A stretch of 64,000 bases of DNA, from NCBI RefSeq assembly GCF_028453695.1, contig NC_135775.1, forward strand, positions 8,138,046 to 8,202,045, written 5' to 3'. Within the stretch, counting starts at the first letter, position 1, and the number at the start of each line of letters is the position of its first letter. This document shows positions 37,210-49,466 of the stretch, piece by piece. The DNA is from Augochlora pura (taxonomy: Eukaryota > Arthropoda > Insecta > Hymenoptera > Halictidae). The notes under the pieces were generated by a model. The model saw only the letters and a list, made by a program, of their open reading frames with translations. It did not search any database and was not told the DNA's origin. The position numbers were made by a program, and so were the translations under genes.

Positions 37210-39181
37210 TCATTCGTTCGTTAATCCCTCTGCAATACTGTCAAATTTTTCTACAGGAATTTTTGATCTTAAGACATTTATTGCATGATTTACAACAGGT
37301 TTATCATTTGATTTCAAGATTTTTATAATCTCATCTGTGGTGGCAACCTTTGCTACTTCCACCCAATAGCTTTCAAGATACTTTAACAATTCTTCCATTG
37401 TTTCTTCAGAATATTTGCTTTCCTCTTCCGTTGCTAAAAATTGTTAACAATCCGTATAGATAATTTTTAAATTTTATTAAGAGAACATATTTGTTTCATA
37501 TGTATTATTCACCTGTATTAATGCTATAAATAATTCTAAGAATTGTATCATCTATGTCATCTGCAGACTCTGCTCTTAAAAATCCTTTCCATCGAAAATC
37601 GAGAATCATTTCTGCACACCTGTGGACACAAGAAGCCTTAGTCTCGTTTAGGGGAAAGAGATTCCACGGATCTATAAAATTTGATAAGATTCTTCGTGCA
37701 ATTTCTATTGTTCGTGACAGATTGTGATCTTGTAAAATTTCTTGATGAATTTGGGATCCTTTTCGTAGATTGGCGTACAACTCTAACCAATCTTCAAGAT
37801 ACTTTAAGATGGGAGTAGAATAAGAAGCTTTATCTTGAGGAAGAACTTCTTCAAATGATTCTAACATGCCTGTAAATTTTGTATGAGAGAAAGAATTAAG
37901 TTCTGCATTGTCTGAAACTAAGATTAAAGAATGTATGCTTTAAATTTATACCTGGAAGAAAACTAGATGACTCAAATAGTTCATCTAATAATGTCTTCCC
38001 ATTTGGAAGATCAATTTCTGCCGAAGAACGTAAGAAGTTTGTTGTTGCAATTAAGAGCTCCTCTATAATAATTCAGTAGGCAATTATGAAAATTTCCTAA
38101 TCTTGAATATTGATCATAATATTAATAATTTAATATTATTACTTACCATTTGTAGAACTTTTTAAAATAAAAGGAATTGCTTCTCTCAAGTAGGTTGAGT
38201 TTCTTAAATTCACTCTCCACTGTGAATCTAGATTGTTTTGAATGCTCCAAAGTGCAGAACATAACAACCGAAGAATTTGTACCAATGTGGCACTGTCTTC
38301 AGAGAACAGATGCCGAAAAATTGTGTCAAGAAGTTCTTCTTTTGTTCCCAATGTATCAAGTGCAGAACGTTCGCAAGTCATTTGTCCAATTATTCCCAAA
38401 ACTATTTCCTACAAATAATATAAAACATTTTGTTAGTGTTGAAAAAAAGTATTAGTAAAAAGATATTTTTTTTTAAACAGAAAGAGCATACAAAATGACA
38501 AATACTTGAAAAGGTATTAATGTACCAGAAGGATTCTATGCAATTGACTCAAGAAATGTTTCATGACCATTTCATTGAATAAGTAAAATACAGATTTAAT
38601 AAATAGAGTAATTTCAAAATAAATTCTACCGTTAATCTTGGCTCCTCAGAAGATTTTAATGAAAATTCTGCAACTTTATAAAAGTCATTGTCCAGAAGAA
38701 ATTTAACAACATCTTCCTCAGCAGCTGTATCCCATAGTGTACACAGATCGCTTTCTAGTTTTTCATTCCAGCCAGTTTCAGGAACCTTTAAGATATGTTA
38801 TAATTGCCATTACTTAAAATATAATACTGACATAAGATCTTATCTATTTTAAAAATAAATGCTAAGCAATGGTCACATATAAGCATTAAAATTGTTTTAT
38901 GTACTGAGATAGTACATCAAATATAGATGCTAAAATCAATTGTGTTACTGTGTATATAGATTTTTAGATTTTCTTTTTTTCAATCTATGATTGGTAAGTA
39001 AAATCATTAGTATTACCTTCGTTATTGAAAGTAAGGTACTGAGTATCCATTTACCACTGTAAAGGGTATTTCCTACGGTATCTCCTTTCAATTTTTCTAT
39101 ATCACTCTCGTCGATATCCTGAGTTTCCAAAACGACATTTGGTTCCACTTTATCGTTCTCGTTTCCCTGAACCTCGCTCAT
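37210..39181 (-). CDS. SAAL1: SAAL1 (serum amyloid A-like 1) armadillo-repeat-like protein
   Basis: Nuclear/cytosolic helical-repeat protein; the human form (SPACIA1) is tied to cell proliferation, but its molecular role is poorly known. Six exons on minus: 39181-39017, 38785-38630, 38408-38147, 38062-37952, 37869-37513 and 37433-37210, all in phase, 424 aa. Family landmarks: acidic N-terminus, then VGNTLYSGKWILSTLLS (compare GGTVYSKHWLFGTLS in human), LCTLWDTAAEEDVVKFLL, and EIVLGIIGQMTCERSAL (compare EICVGILGNMACF). The remainder is amphipathic helices as in ARM/HEAT folds, ending AEGLTNE. The ATG at 39181 (MSEVQGNEND) is the first Met of the reading frame. Divergent to the glycerate-kinase-like gene at 40994. 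Confidence 0.88.
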
Positions 39182-40993
39182 TTTACGTATTGACAAGTAT
39201 ACTAACTCTTTTCACAAATACGTTTGCAGAATTAGAATGGAAACTGTGAAATCATTTAATCTAATATAGATCTAAAGCGAATATCGACTATGGTGGTGAA
39301 AATATAATCCTTTAACGGATCATTCCCGAATTTTCAGTTCGAACTTGGCACAGCTGATTACTATATATGAAAATAACCTAACCTTTCCCGAATCCTAATA
39401 CTGATTTAGCTATCTGCTTTCTTACATTTCATTTTATGAATATTTACGAAATTAAATGGATCATAGGCAAAAAGAATTTTTTATTTTATTTCCTCTCGTA
39501 TTTTATAAAGATAATTTTGCAAATTCAAAATAGTATTGATAGTTTAGTATCGAAATTGGGATTTATCGAAATAAATAATCGATACTTTAATTGTAATAGT
39601 CGATTTAAATTCAAAACACTACGATTTGAATTTGAATATAAACTGCATGTTAGGCCACATGAGCGACTACAACCCTTCTTTTTGGATTTTATAACGTAAA
39701 GTTTAAATATCCTTAATCTACCAAGCTTCTTGTCAAGCAAATTATAAACAGAAAAGAAAATCAATAATTTCTAACCAAGATAACTGCACATGATTCCTCC
39801 ACAAACTAATGATTCGTACAGACATCCCATCTTATGGACTTTTCTGGCTCACCTTTTTAAGAGAAAAAGGTATCTGTAACCATTTCATGTCGCACTCAGC
39901 ATTACCGATAGTTCATCAAGAGTGGACAATATTAGCAAGAAGTGACTATCCTTTATAAAACATTTCTACTACGAGCGCTAAATATTATTATTTAGAAGTG
40001 TATAAGGTGTATAAGGTGTATAAGATATCGATTATTTCTCTGCGGTGTTCTACATTCTTCATAGTCTATCGAGCTGACGCAATGAATGGAATATAGCAAT
40101 CTTATTTATTCCAGTGATGGCCCACTAAATTGCAAAGTTCGTGAAATATGTAATAACGACACATTGCTACCTATAGAAAAAGCTGAGTGAGACAGAAAAG
40201 TTCATAAGATGCAATGTTTGTACGTACTATGAACGGAATCTATGATTGTAAATTTTGACTTGTAACGCCAATGATGATGATGAGGTAATTAAGGCATTAG
40301 TGGACAATAGTACCGACAGTTGATTTTAGCTAACAGTTTGAGCTTTTCGCAACTACGCTAATTGGCGCTGTAGAGACTCTGAAAAGAGCTTTGCAATTTT
40401 GCCACAAGAAGCGCCAATTTTTAGATTGCTCAGTTGATCACTAGGGCCAGAAGTATACATTGGTGCATGGTCAAAATTTGCAATATGAAATAAAAAATAG
40501 TTTATAATTCAGTAATTCTAACTCAGGCGTGCAAAATTTTATTATAGGCATCTTAGGAATTTCTTCTGTGGTTTTCAATTATAAAATTGCTAATATATTT
40601 CTCGGATAAAAGATATATTATATTATATTGTATTGCATCATATTGTATTGTATTATATTGTATTGTAATATATTATATTGTATTATATTATATTATATCA
40701 CTGATGAAAAGTGCAATAACAACTCTACAATGTTTTTAATTGAAAAATATTAAAACTCGCTGTGTTATGCGAACGAATTTGTATTCGTGAGTCCATTGAA
40801 GTTGGCTGAAAGTTCTCGTTGTAGAACGAAATTTGAGTAAACTTCAGGCTGGCACATGCTTAACATCTCCAGTCAATATTAATAAAATGTATCTGCACTC
40901 TAACACCATGTTGGTTAAATAATAATTACAAAATGTAGTAAATCCTCAGTGTGTCGCTGGAATAAAGTTCGACTCTAATACGCGGGTTAAACA
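39182..40993. other. Divergent intergenic region between SAAL1 and the glycerate-kinase-like gene
   Basis: 1.8 kb of mostly AT-rich sequence that should hold both promoters. A short GTATAAG tandem lies near 39999-40025 and a TATAT/TGTAT low-complexity tract at about 40616-40700. The frames at 39436-39764 on both strands look like AT-rich noise. Confidence 0.45.
40616..40700. repeat. Pentanucleotide-like TATAT/TGTAT low-complexity tract
   Basis: About 85 bases built of near-identical five-base units (ttata, ttgta and variants), an imperfect microsatellite in the promoter-side spacer of the glycerate-kinase-like gene. No other content. Confidence 0.75.
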
Positions 40994-43900
40994 ATGGAGG
41001 AAAAGAAAAAGTTACCGAAGAAAAAGTTACCACCGAGGAGACGAAAGGCAAAGGTTAAAGATCCAGAAAGGGAGGAAGAAACTAGGAAAAGGGTTGCAGC
41101 GATCGAAGCGAAGAGGCAGAAGGTTATAGAAGAAGTTCGACAATCATTATATGAAAGAAGAATGGATAAAATTGCAATAGAGAGAGGCCGTCTTGAGAAG
41201 GAAGAAAAATTTCGCGAGAAGGATGCAAGGGATGCCAAGAAAGAAGGGAGTGAAAAAATAATGTTAGAGGTCTCTGAGACCGGGTTACATACACTAACAA
41301 TAACGTCTTCCGTAATAACGTTCTAATATCTATTCAGTTGTCCATTTTTTCTTACCATTACTTTTACCGATCTTTGATATATTATTATTTTCATCAAATT
41401 AATTTTATAATTGCTAGAGGGAAAGTTGCAAAGTCAATCGAGGAAATGTAATTAAACTTAGCAAATAATTTTGTATTAAAATTTTAAAACGGTTCCTGCA
41501 ATCGCTTTGTTAGAAATACTGTTAAATTGTAAACGTGTTAGAAAATTGCTTTAATAATTGTAACAGACAGGATACAGGATCTTTCAATGATATGGACGTT
41601 GTGCACACAATATGTATGCATATTCTTGAATTTGTCTTGAATCTTTCTATCGTCTCAAAATTTACCTATTTACTAATCCTTCCCGTTGTTCACCGCAGAT
41701 TCGTGACGACTTGAGCAGAGTCGCGGAGACGGGCATAAAATGCGTGTACACGTCTGTCATTATCCCGGAAAAGGTGAAATACGACGGTAAATCGGTCCTG
41801 TCAATTAAGGGGGTGAAATACAAGGTGAAGAAAAACTTGCATATAGTGGGATGGGGTAAAGAAGCAATCACGATGAGCGCCGCGTTTGAACGGATCGTCG
41901 GCAGACAATTGAAAAAAGGATGGGTGATCGTGCCCCGTAAATCGATTTTCCGGATGTGGAGTTACCCGGAAGCGTTCCCAAGGTTGGACAGTGCCATTTC
42001 CTACGTCGAAGCCGGGACAAACGGGCTTCCGGACGAGAAGTCCGTCGCGACCACGAAGAAAATTCTTCACTACTGCAAGAAACTGAAAAGGAAGGATCTG
42101 CTAATCGTGATGCTATCGCATGGGATCGACGATTTGCTCTGTTGCCCGCGGGAAGAAATTGGGCTCCGGGATAAGCTTAGAGCATTAAACAGGTTGAAGG
42201 CAGCTGAAGCGACACCCGAGGAGATTAATACCGTAAGAAACAAGCTGTCCGCCATTCGAGGTAAATGATTCCAGTATTTCATTTGCATAAGCAACATCTG
42301 TAACTTTCTAACTTTCTACGATCTCAATTTTACGTTTACCTACCAAAACAGCACAAAGATATCTCTGATATGTCGTACAGACGTTTGGTGCGTGACATTC
42401 GGGATGGGTTAATCCTAATGGGTGAACCCTCGTCGTACCACGCCCACGCCTTTTCGAATCCAAAGTTCAAGACCTGCCTCGATGAACGAATTTTTTATAT
42501 TTTTCTGTTGTTCAATTACATTTTTAGTACAATTCTTCGTAGAGAAATAATAATAGCAATAATAATAACAACGATAATATCAGCAAAATTTGACTTGAAA
42601 ATGTTTCTGTATATAAAGGCGTGGGTTCATCTGAACTCGATCATGGGGTTTCTTATGGACGCCCAACCACCGGTACCGCGAGAGTTAAGATTCTATCAGG
42701 GTTAACAGTTCTGGTTGATTCGCATAAATGTGTAACGACAAAAATAAAAAAAGAAATATATATATATATCCAGGAGGAGATCTAGCACGGATGGCATACC
42801 CGGCCAGAGTGATCACTCTGATCACGTCGGACGTGTCCGCGGAGCCGATGTCGCAGCTTTCCGGCGGACCTTGCGTGTACGACCCGAAGGGCGACGCGGC
42901 ACTAAAAATTTTATCGAAGTACAGAGTGCTGGAGAAATTGTCCCAAAGCGTGAGAGATCTTGTCGAGGAGACCATCCCGTGGACGATGGCGGCGGACAAG
43001 CAAGTGACCGAGCAGAAAAAGTACAAGTTCGTCCACGAATACGTGATAGCCTGCAACGCGGACGCCATGGAATGCATGGCCGTGGAGGTTTTCAAGTTGG
43101 GCCTGTTCCCGGTGAAGCTGAACTCCACCTGTTTCGGCGAGGTACAGGAGTTCGCGCGCGAGTACGTGAAAATGACCGCGCTGATGATCCTGGCGGTCGA
43201 AGGGAAAATCAATATGTTGGACATGTATCTGGACATGAGGGAGAGCTCTATCTGTCCGTTGTCCGATAAGAAGGTGCACGAGATATTTCCGGCGAAAGAC
43301 AAATGGGGCCTGGGGCTCTGTCTTTTGTTGGGCGGCCGGCAAACTGTCAATCTATGCTTCCAGCCCGGCAAGGGCGGGCCCAATCAGGAGCTGGCTCTAT
43401 ACTTTTCATTATATTGGTATATGAGTACGGAGCAATATCCAATTTTGAGGGAGTACACCGTCTGGTTCCTTGGCGGCAGCTCTTACGGGAAGGACGGCAA
43501 TACCGACGCAGCTGGCGCTTTCGGCTATAAGAGCCTGGGTACTGATATTTATCCGGAATACGAAAAAGCGCTGAGCGCGTATAGTACTGCTAACACGAAC
43601 TGGTGGAAACTTAAAGAGGAAAGACGAAACCCGGTCGCGATAGAGGTAAAAATTTTACGTTCCGATGCGTTTTTACGCTTCCATTTACAATATGAACGAT
43701 AACCTTTCCATTCGAATGATGACTCCGAGGCATCGCTGAAAATGTTACATCACATTACAAAATAAGTTTTACATCGTCAAATTATATTATGTTTAAAGTA
43801 CTCTTGGAAACATAGCTGCTGTATATGTCACAAGATTCAATTCAATACGCATAAAACGCAATTAGTCATATAAAATGGGAATACTGTAGATAGGAAAAGC

Positions 43901-45733
43901 TGTTTCCAGTCCAATAAGTTAAGAACAATTGCAAAATATGCGATTCTTGTTCATTTTGATGCGGCAAAGAAGTCCCATTCTTTTTAATTACTTGCTGCAC
44001 CATTTTCTAGAATTTCAATTTAATTTTCTAAAATTTTAATTCAATTCCCTAAAATTTTAATGAATTGCATTTCCTAGAAGAAAGATAAGATTTATATTTA
44101 TCGAACGTTTAAACATTGACGAGAAGCGGAGTACAGAAATTTCGATTTAAAAAGAGCGAATAATGTTAATAATCAGAGATCTCAATCCTAGACTCGCCAA
44201 AGTACGGTAACGAGTTAAATGTAGTTCAAACATGTAGAAATGTTTATAATGTTATAGAAAAATATACTTTCGTATTTTGGCGGGTTTGCGGTATCAGCCT
44301 ACGCGAGAATCAATGATATAACTTCTATGGCTAAGGCAGGGAAAATTCTTAAAGTTGGCAATCGAATATATCTCGGTTTCGCGTAGATGCAAGATGCATA
44401 TTTTACAGTTACAATACGACAATAATTATTTACTAACCAAAGCTTGTTTTCGATGTCGCAAAACTCACGCAGAAATTCAACAAGTACGCGTAGAAATTTC
44501 TACGGTAGAATTCGGTTAGAGTAGTTCATTACATCGTTGTTTTATGGTTGGCTAACAAAATTTCACGAAGATTATTTCAAAATGAGGCGGGCGTCATTAC
44601 CTTTTTAATTGTCTCTGTTTCAGTGACCGTTAAACGAGCGGAACAAACGCGGCGCGCGTACAGAGTGATCGATTAAAAATTACATTCATTATTATATCCT
44701 CGTTACACTGCTCCTAACGCTTCGTTACATTTTTTATTCCCTCGTTCGCACGTTTCTGCGCCATCGTCGACGGAGATGAACTAAAAAATTCATCGACGCG
44801 CTAATTTTCAATGTGGAACATCTTCTAATCGTCGGTTTTTATTAATCCCACGCCTCGAAGTCGTCGTATTAACGTGGAACTTTGTGAGGATGAATGGCAC
44901 GGTCTCAGTTTCACATTGAATAAACGTGGAAATGTCGTTAGAGACGGTTCTTAGGATGCGAATGTGGTATGATTGAATCCCATTGTACAATGCTTCATGC
45001 TGAAGAAACGAAATGGAAGGTATCTCCCTTTAAAAGTGAATAATGTGGAAAATTTCTGTTCCCTAGCTATCTCGGTCATCCAAGCGAGCTTCCTTTGATT
45101 ATTTTCTATGGATATATTACAAAGGACTGGCAACGTTCCTTACTCGTACGATACTGAAAACACCGACCGGCCGTGTCGTTATTCTTTTAGCGGCAACCTT
45201 TCATCATAAATTAAAGACACCTTTGATACATTTGTAAATGAAACATTTCTACCACGGCTCCGCGAATTGTAAATTCTGAATTAATTTAACTGTTATCATA
45301 AACTGTTCAAAATGAATACTACGTGCACGCAGACTAACCGAGATTATAATTAACAGTGATATCATTTGTTTTGCAGCGAGCCAACAGAGAAATGATTGAT
45401 CTGAAAGCTGTAAAAGACCGATTCGAGTCTGTTTTGCCCGCGAGAGTCCTGGAGCAAAACGATACGAACACGATGTTCTTGAGCATCAACGACGAGGACG
45501 AATTGTTACTGCTGAGGACTGGAAATTATTATACTTTCACGGACGTCGGGGACCTTCATATCATACGAATCGTCCGTTTTCAGTGCAATTGTAACAGCGT
45601 TTGCCACGGACCGGAAGACAGGATATGCCTCGATGAAGAATGCCCAGTCAATCTTGCATTGCCACCTGGCGAACGGTCAGCCACTCAATACTGTTGCCAA
45701 CTTGGCAGTGAGAAAGAATTGACCGATCTATGA
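40994..45733 (+). CDS. Divergent glycerate-kinase-like (MOFRL/GLYCTK family) protein, probable pseudoenzyme
   Basis: Related to class II glycerate kinase. Exon 1 starts at 40994; exons 2-4 are 41699-42260, 42774-43645 and 45377-45733. The exon 1 donor is uncertain: 41269 or 41311 both keep frame, giving about 688 or 702 aa against roughly 520 in human GLYCTK. Residues 1-92 are a Lys/Arg/Glu-rich coiled-coil-like extension absent from the enzyme. The kinase part is recognised by LHIVGWGKEAITM, INTVRNKLSAIRGGDLARMA, YPARVITLITSDV, GKGGPNQELALY, GKDGNTDAAGAFGY and TDVGDLHIIRI. Key motifs are broken: the LSGGGSA loop reads LSHGIDD (42113-42136), GRGGRNQE reads GKGGPNQE, and the SGPT turn reads GGPC. 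The Lys of GxGK is kept. The last exon adds a Cys-rich tail. Exons are visibly GC-richer than flanks. Frames are open throughout, so it is a gene rather than a pseudogene, but catalysis is doubtful. Confidence 0.82.
42261..42773 (+). other. Intron 2 of the glycerate-kinase-like gene with two GC-rich blocks
   Basis: The intron is bounded by G|GTAAAT at 42261 and TCCAG at 42773, with an AT dinucleotide tract just before the acceptor. Inside, two GC-rich blocks (about 42370-42490 and 42616-42705) read open in one frame (42370-42705, 111 codons), separated by an AT-rich stretch. I recognise no family in the translation. It may be an unused or alternative exon, a decayed insertion, or chance. Confidence 0.4.
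43646..45376 (+). other. Intron 3 of the glycerate-kinase-like gene
   Basis: 1.73-kb intron between GAG|GTAAAA and TTTGCAG|CGA, both good splice sites in phase 0. It starts AT-rich with imperfect short repeats of a ctaaaattttaat unit near 44020-44065 and becomes more GC-rich after about 44580. No coding exon or RNA gene was found in it. Confidence 0.6.
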
Positions 45734-45874
45734 AAGCGAAGATTAATTCGATTACGAATTCGTAAGTTCGTAAAAAAACGTCAAGATGCGACCTCAACAA
45801 CTTCTGTCACATGTGTGAATTTTTATTACAATATTCGCCAATCCACGACGATTCTAACATTTTCAATGTACCGG

Positions 45875-45880
45875 AATAAA
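45875..45880 (+). terminator. Poly(A) signal of the glycerate-kinase-like gene
   Basis: AATAAA 142 bases after the stop codon at 45733, the first signal downstream on this strand, followed by a GT-richer segment. Confidence 0.6.
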
Positions 45881-48800
45881 GAGTGCAGATCGAATTAACG
45901 TGTATCGAAAATCCTTGCATCGCGTATAGCCTCCAACATCGTTCGAGATTCAACATCCTTCGAAATACATTTGGGTTATATCCGGTGATAAATGTTCGAA
46001 GTCCATTTTCTGGAAAACGGTGCTCCTTGGACTGAATTTCGAGCGCATAGATAGAATTGAAGATTTATTCGTAACTCGCGCAGACAGTCTCCCAAATTTG
46101 TCTTCGTAAATGCAAATACGTGCGAACGTTCGCCGTGTAAAAATGATATTTTATGTTTATGCGCGCATTAAAATGCTAGCGCAATACAGGGCGCAGTATA
46201 TTACTTCGAATAAGAGGGAAACCCATTAATTTCTGTTCCCGAGGATTTTTCTTTTCGCCCGGGCAGATCAGCGTGAATTATACAGACCTCTCGTTGCGCG
46301 AGGCAGCTTCAATCAAGGCAATCTGTTGAACGGATACTTCCAACTTCATCGTTTAAACTTGTCGATACGCCCGGAGGGGGCGAAATGATGTCTATTGAGC
46401 GTTCGGTTTTTCGAGGAGGAATGAATGGAATGAAAATCCCAAGAAGCTCATTTCGCTCTTTCTTAACGTAATAGAGATCTCCTAGGGCAGCATGTCCCAT
46501 GGGTTCGCTACCAATATTGTTCAACAAAGCCGCGGGAATGGACTCGACTAGCTCAATGACACCTTACCCCGCTCCGCGGACCGGCGCTCGCTGTCCTCCT
46601 TTTTTAGCATTCCTTTCTGTCTAAAGTGAAAATATCCCCTGGGAGCCGTCCGCTTGTCTGTGCGCCACGACGAAATCAAAATTTTTGCGAGGTCTAGTCA
46701 CAGCTTTACAAAACGAAACGAAATTTCGATCTGTTCGAATGGATGTTCGTGCACGAACTACGAACGTCTCGGCATCGATGGACTCCACACGTCACGCTAT
46801 ATTTTCAACGATGCTTTAGATATTGGAAGGCTTCATTGTCAAAAATATACATCTCGGATGCCTTTAAATAATTTTGCAATTGTTTTTCAACATAGTAAAT
46901 TCTTTTTAGAATACTGGTCTCTTTGATGCGTTCATTACGTATCTTGTTCATTTATTCACGCGCATCTTTATTATATAAACTTACGATTTTCATGTCTCTT
47001 TCTTCATCCGATCTCTGATTTATATTTTAATTTTTATATCTACCAAGTATCAGGTTGTTAACACTAGGTTATTTATCAACAATTTTTTAATTTTTATTTT
47101 TTAATAAATTTGTTTTACTATTGTGCTTATTATTATCTATGAAGCGATACAAAATAGCTGCCGTCGGTGCGTCGTGAACCTAGTGTTACAAGGAGAACAG
47201 TCTTACCAATTTTTAGCGCGGTTTTCACCCTTTCAACGTCGCGAATTGCCGGACGCGTCTCACATAAATTTCATTGTTCGGCATTTTTTTCCTTTATTAA
47301 ATGAAACCGTAATAGCGCATCGGTTCCAGTGAAAGCACAGAGTTTACCATCAATCAGACGATAAGATCGGGAGACGAGGCGAATGATCGTGCCGAAGGAA
47401 GAAGCGTCTCCGACGGTAAGAGTGTATGAAGTACGAGGTGTATAATGATCCACGAAATCTTGATTAAGCATAAAGCAAGGTATATTTCATGCGGCGCGGG
47501 GGCAAGGCAGCCGAGAGGAGGTATCATCGTAGATTTGCATGTCTCTCTGCAGAGAAGCCGCGACTAAATATGCACCGCTCGTTACTCAACCAACCACCAC
47601 GCACCGTCGGTGAACCTCCGCGAGAGTTTCTACCGTGCTTACACGCACTACGTCCTTTCGACGGTGTTACACGATTCCGTGTTGAAGCGCCTTAATTCAC
47701 GGCGGTTTTATTACTCGCGGCGCTTGACATTTATCGCACGAAATTATATGAGATTGTTTTTGCCCTTCTTCTGTTCCACGCTGTCGCGGAATACCTGGAT
47801 TCTCATTTGCCCTTAAGTATCTGCAAGTATGCACCTAATTTCCACTTCTTTATACTTCGGTTTTCATGGTTGTTGTGATCGTCGCCCTCGCGAATGCTAT
47901 GCATTTACGTCAGAATTAAGTGGATCTTATTATATCTTGGGGATGGTCGAGTTTTACAATCAGTCTGCAGGTTTTATAAATTTATGGCGAGGCGAGTAGA
48001 TCGAATACGAAACAGTGAACGCATTTAAAGAATTTAGAAATGCTGTGTCGCATTATTCGAAGCTCGTTGAAACGATTGAGAAACGAAATGAATGTCTATG
48101 TGCCTCTTGTACCCCTTGTAATTGCGCGCAGGCTATTTCTAATATAATCGCTTTATTAAACACTGTAACGTCGCATGACATTTAAGGATTCATGGAGAAT
48201 TCGGCGACGGCAAAAGCACCGACGTTCTCTGTAACACGGCAACGCTGAAGTTACTAGCGCAACGTTCGCGAACGTAACGCAAAAAGTCGAATTAATTATA
48301 GGGTAATTATGAAGTCACGGCTCAAATTCGTCTCGAGAGAGAGAATGAGGGAATAAAGGGAAAGAAGCTTCGGCTGGTCCCGAAATGGCGTGTTACCCGG
48401 ATTTAATTGCAACTTGCATTCCATTTCCAATTATAAGAATCTCCAGGGACACGCGACAAACGAGCGTTTGCGAAACTAGCAGAGAGTATCTTTGCCGGTG
48501 TAATTCATTTAAATGACGAGAAAGAAGTTTGAAACGCCCGAATACTGTTCCCCGATGCATCCGGTAGAGCATGATTGATGACGAATTACGTCGTGCAGGG
48601 TGTACTCGTATAGTAACAGGGGAAGATGTAGAATAAAGATTTTTGTGGTTTTGTACTCGATAAAATCGTGGCTTAAAACTGGCCGAGCACGGCATCGGCG
48701 CGCATAGGAAGTAGAATGGGTAATTCATGGCCAGACAAGTTAGCGAATGGCACGCGAGTCTTATGATTTGTTTACTCGTAAAAAAAGAACTTTATGGAAT

Positions 48801-49333
48801 TCTGGAAAATCAATTTTTCCATGCACAAAGCATCGATGTGCAATTTTAACGATGTATTGATTACGTCGGTGTAGAAATTTTGCTGGTAAAGTGAAGTTAT
48901 TGTTAAATAATGGCCTGTTTAATTTATATTGTAATGCAATCAATTTTAATGAGTAACTAGATTGACCGAGCAGTCTGAAATAATTATGAAACATAAATTA
49001 AATACATGACAGCGAATTATAGCGGACAATAATAACTCTGTGTTGCGTTTCCTGGCCAGGGAGAAAACTTTATTATTTAGTTGAACGAACTGATCTCACA
49101 ATCAGCAATCGCCTTCTCGAAGAGGAAATTTAATACGAAGGTTAATTGAATAATAAATTAGTAGTTTAAAGCAGAGCTCCGGAGCATTACAGGTTGTTAC
49201 ATCTTCCAGTCCGTGTAATTTCACCGTGTCCATTAATGTTACAGTCTGCCAGAAGGGAAAGACGTTCGCAACTATTAAATTGGATTCTGATAAAAATTAT
49301 TCCACGCGGAAATTAAAATCAAATAAGATATCC

Positions 49334-49466
49334 TTAATATGTGTACAATTCTTACTAGATCGTTAATATGTGTGCAATTGTTACTAGATTGTTAATATGT
49401 GTACAATTGTTATTAGATTGTTAATATGCGTAGAATTGTTACTAGATTGTTAATATACGTACAATT
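49334..49466 (+). repeat. 29-bp minisatellite, 4.6 copies
   Basis: Four full units of 29 bases plus a 17-base partial one, each starting TTAATATGTGTACAATTGTT and continuing through ACTAGATTG, with one to three changes per unit. Unit starts are 49334, 49363, 49392, 49421 and 49450. It is in non-coding DNA with no gene nearby. Confidence 0.9.
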
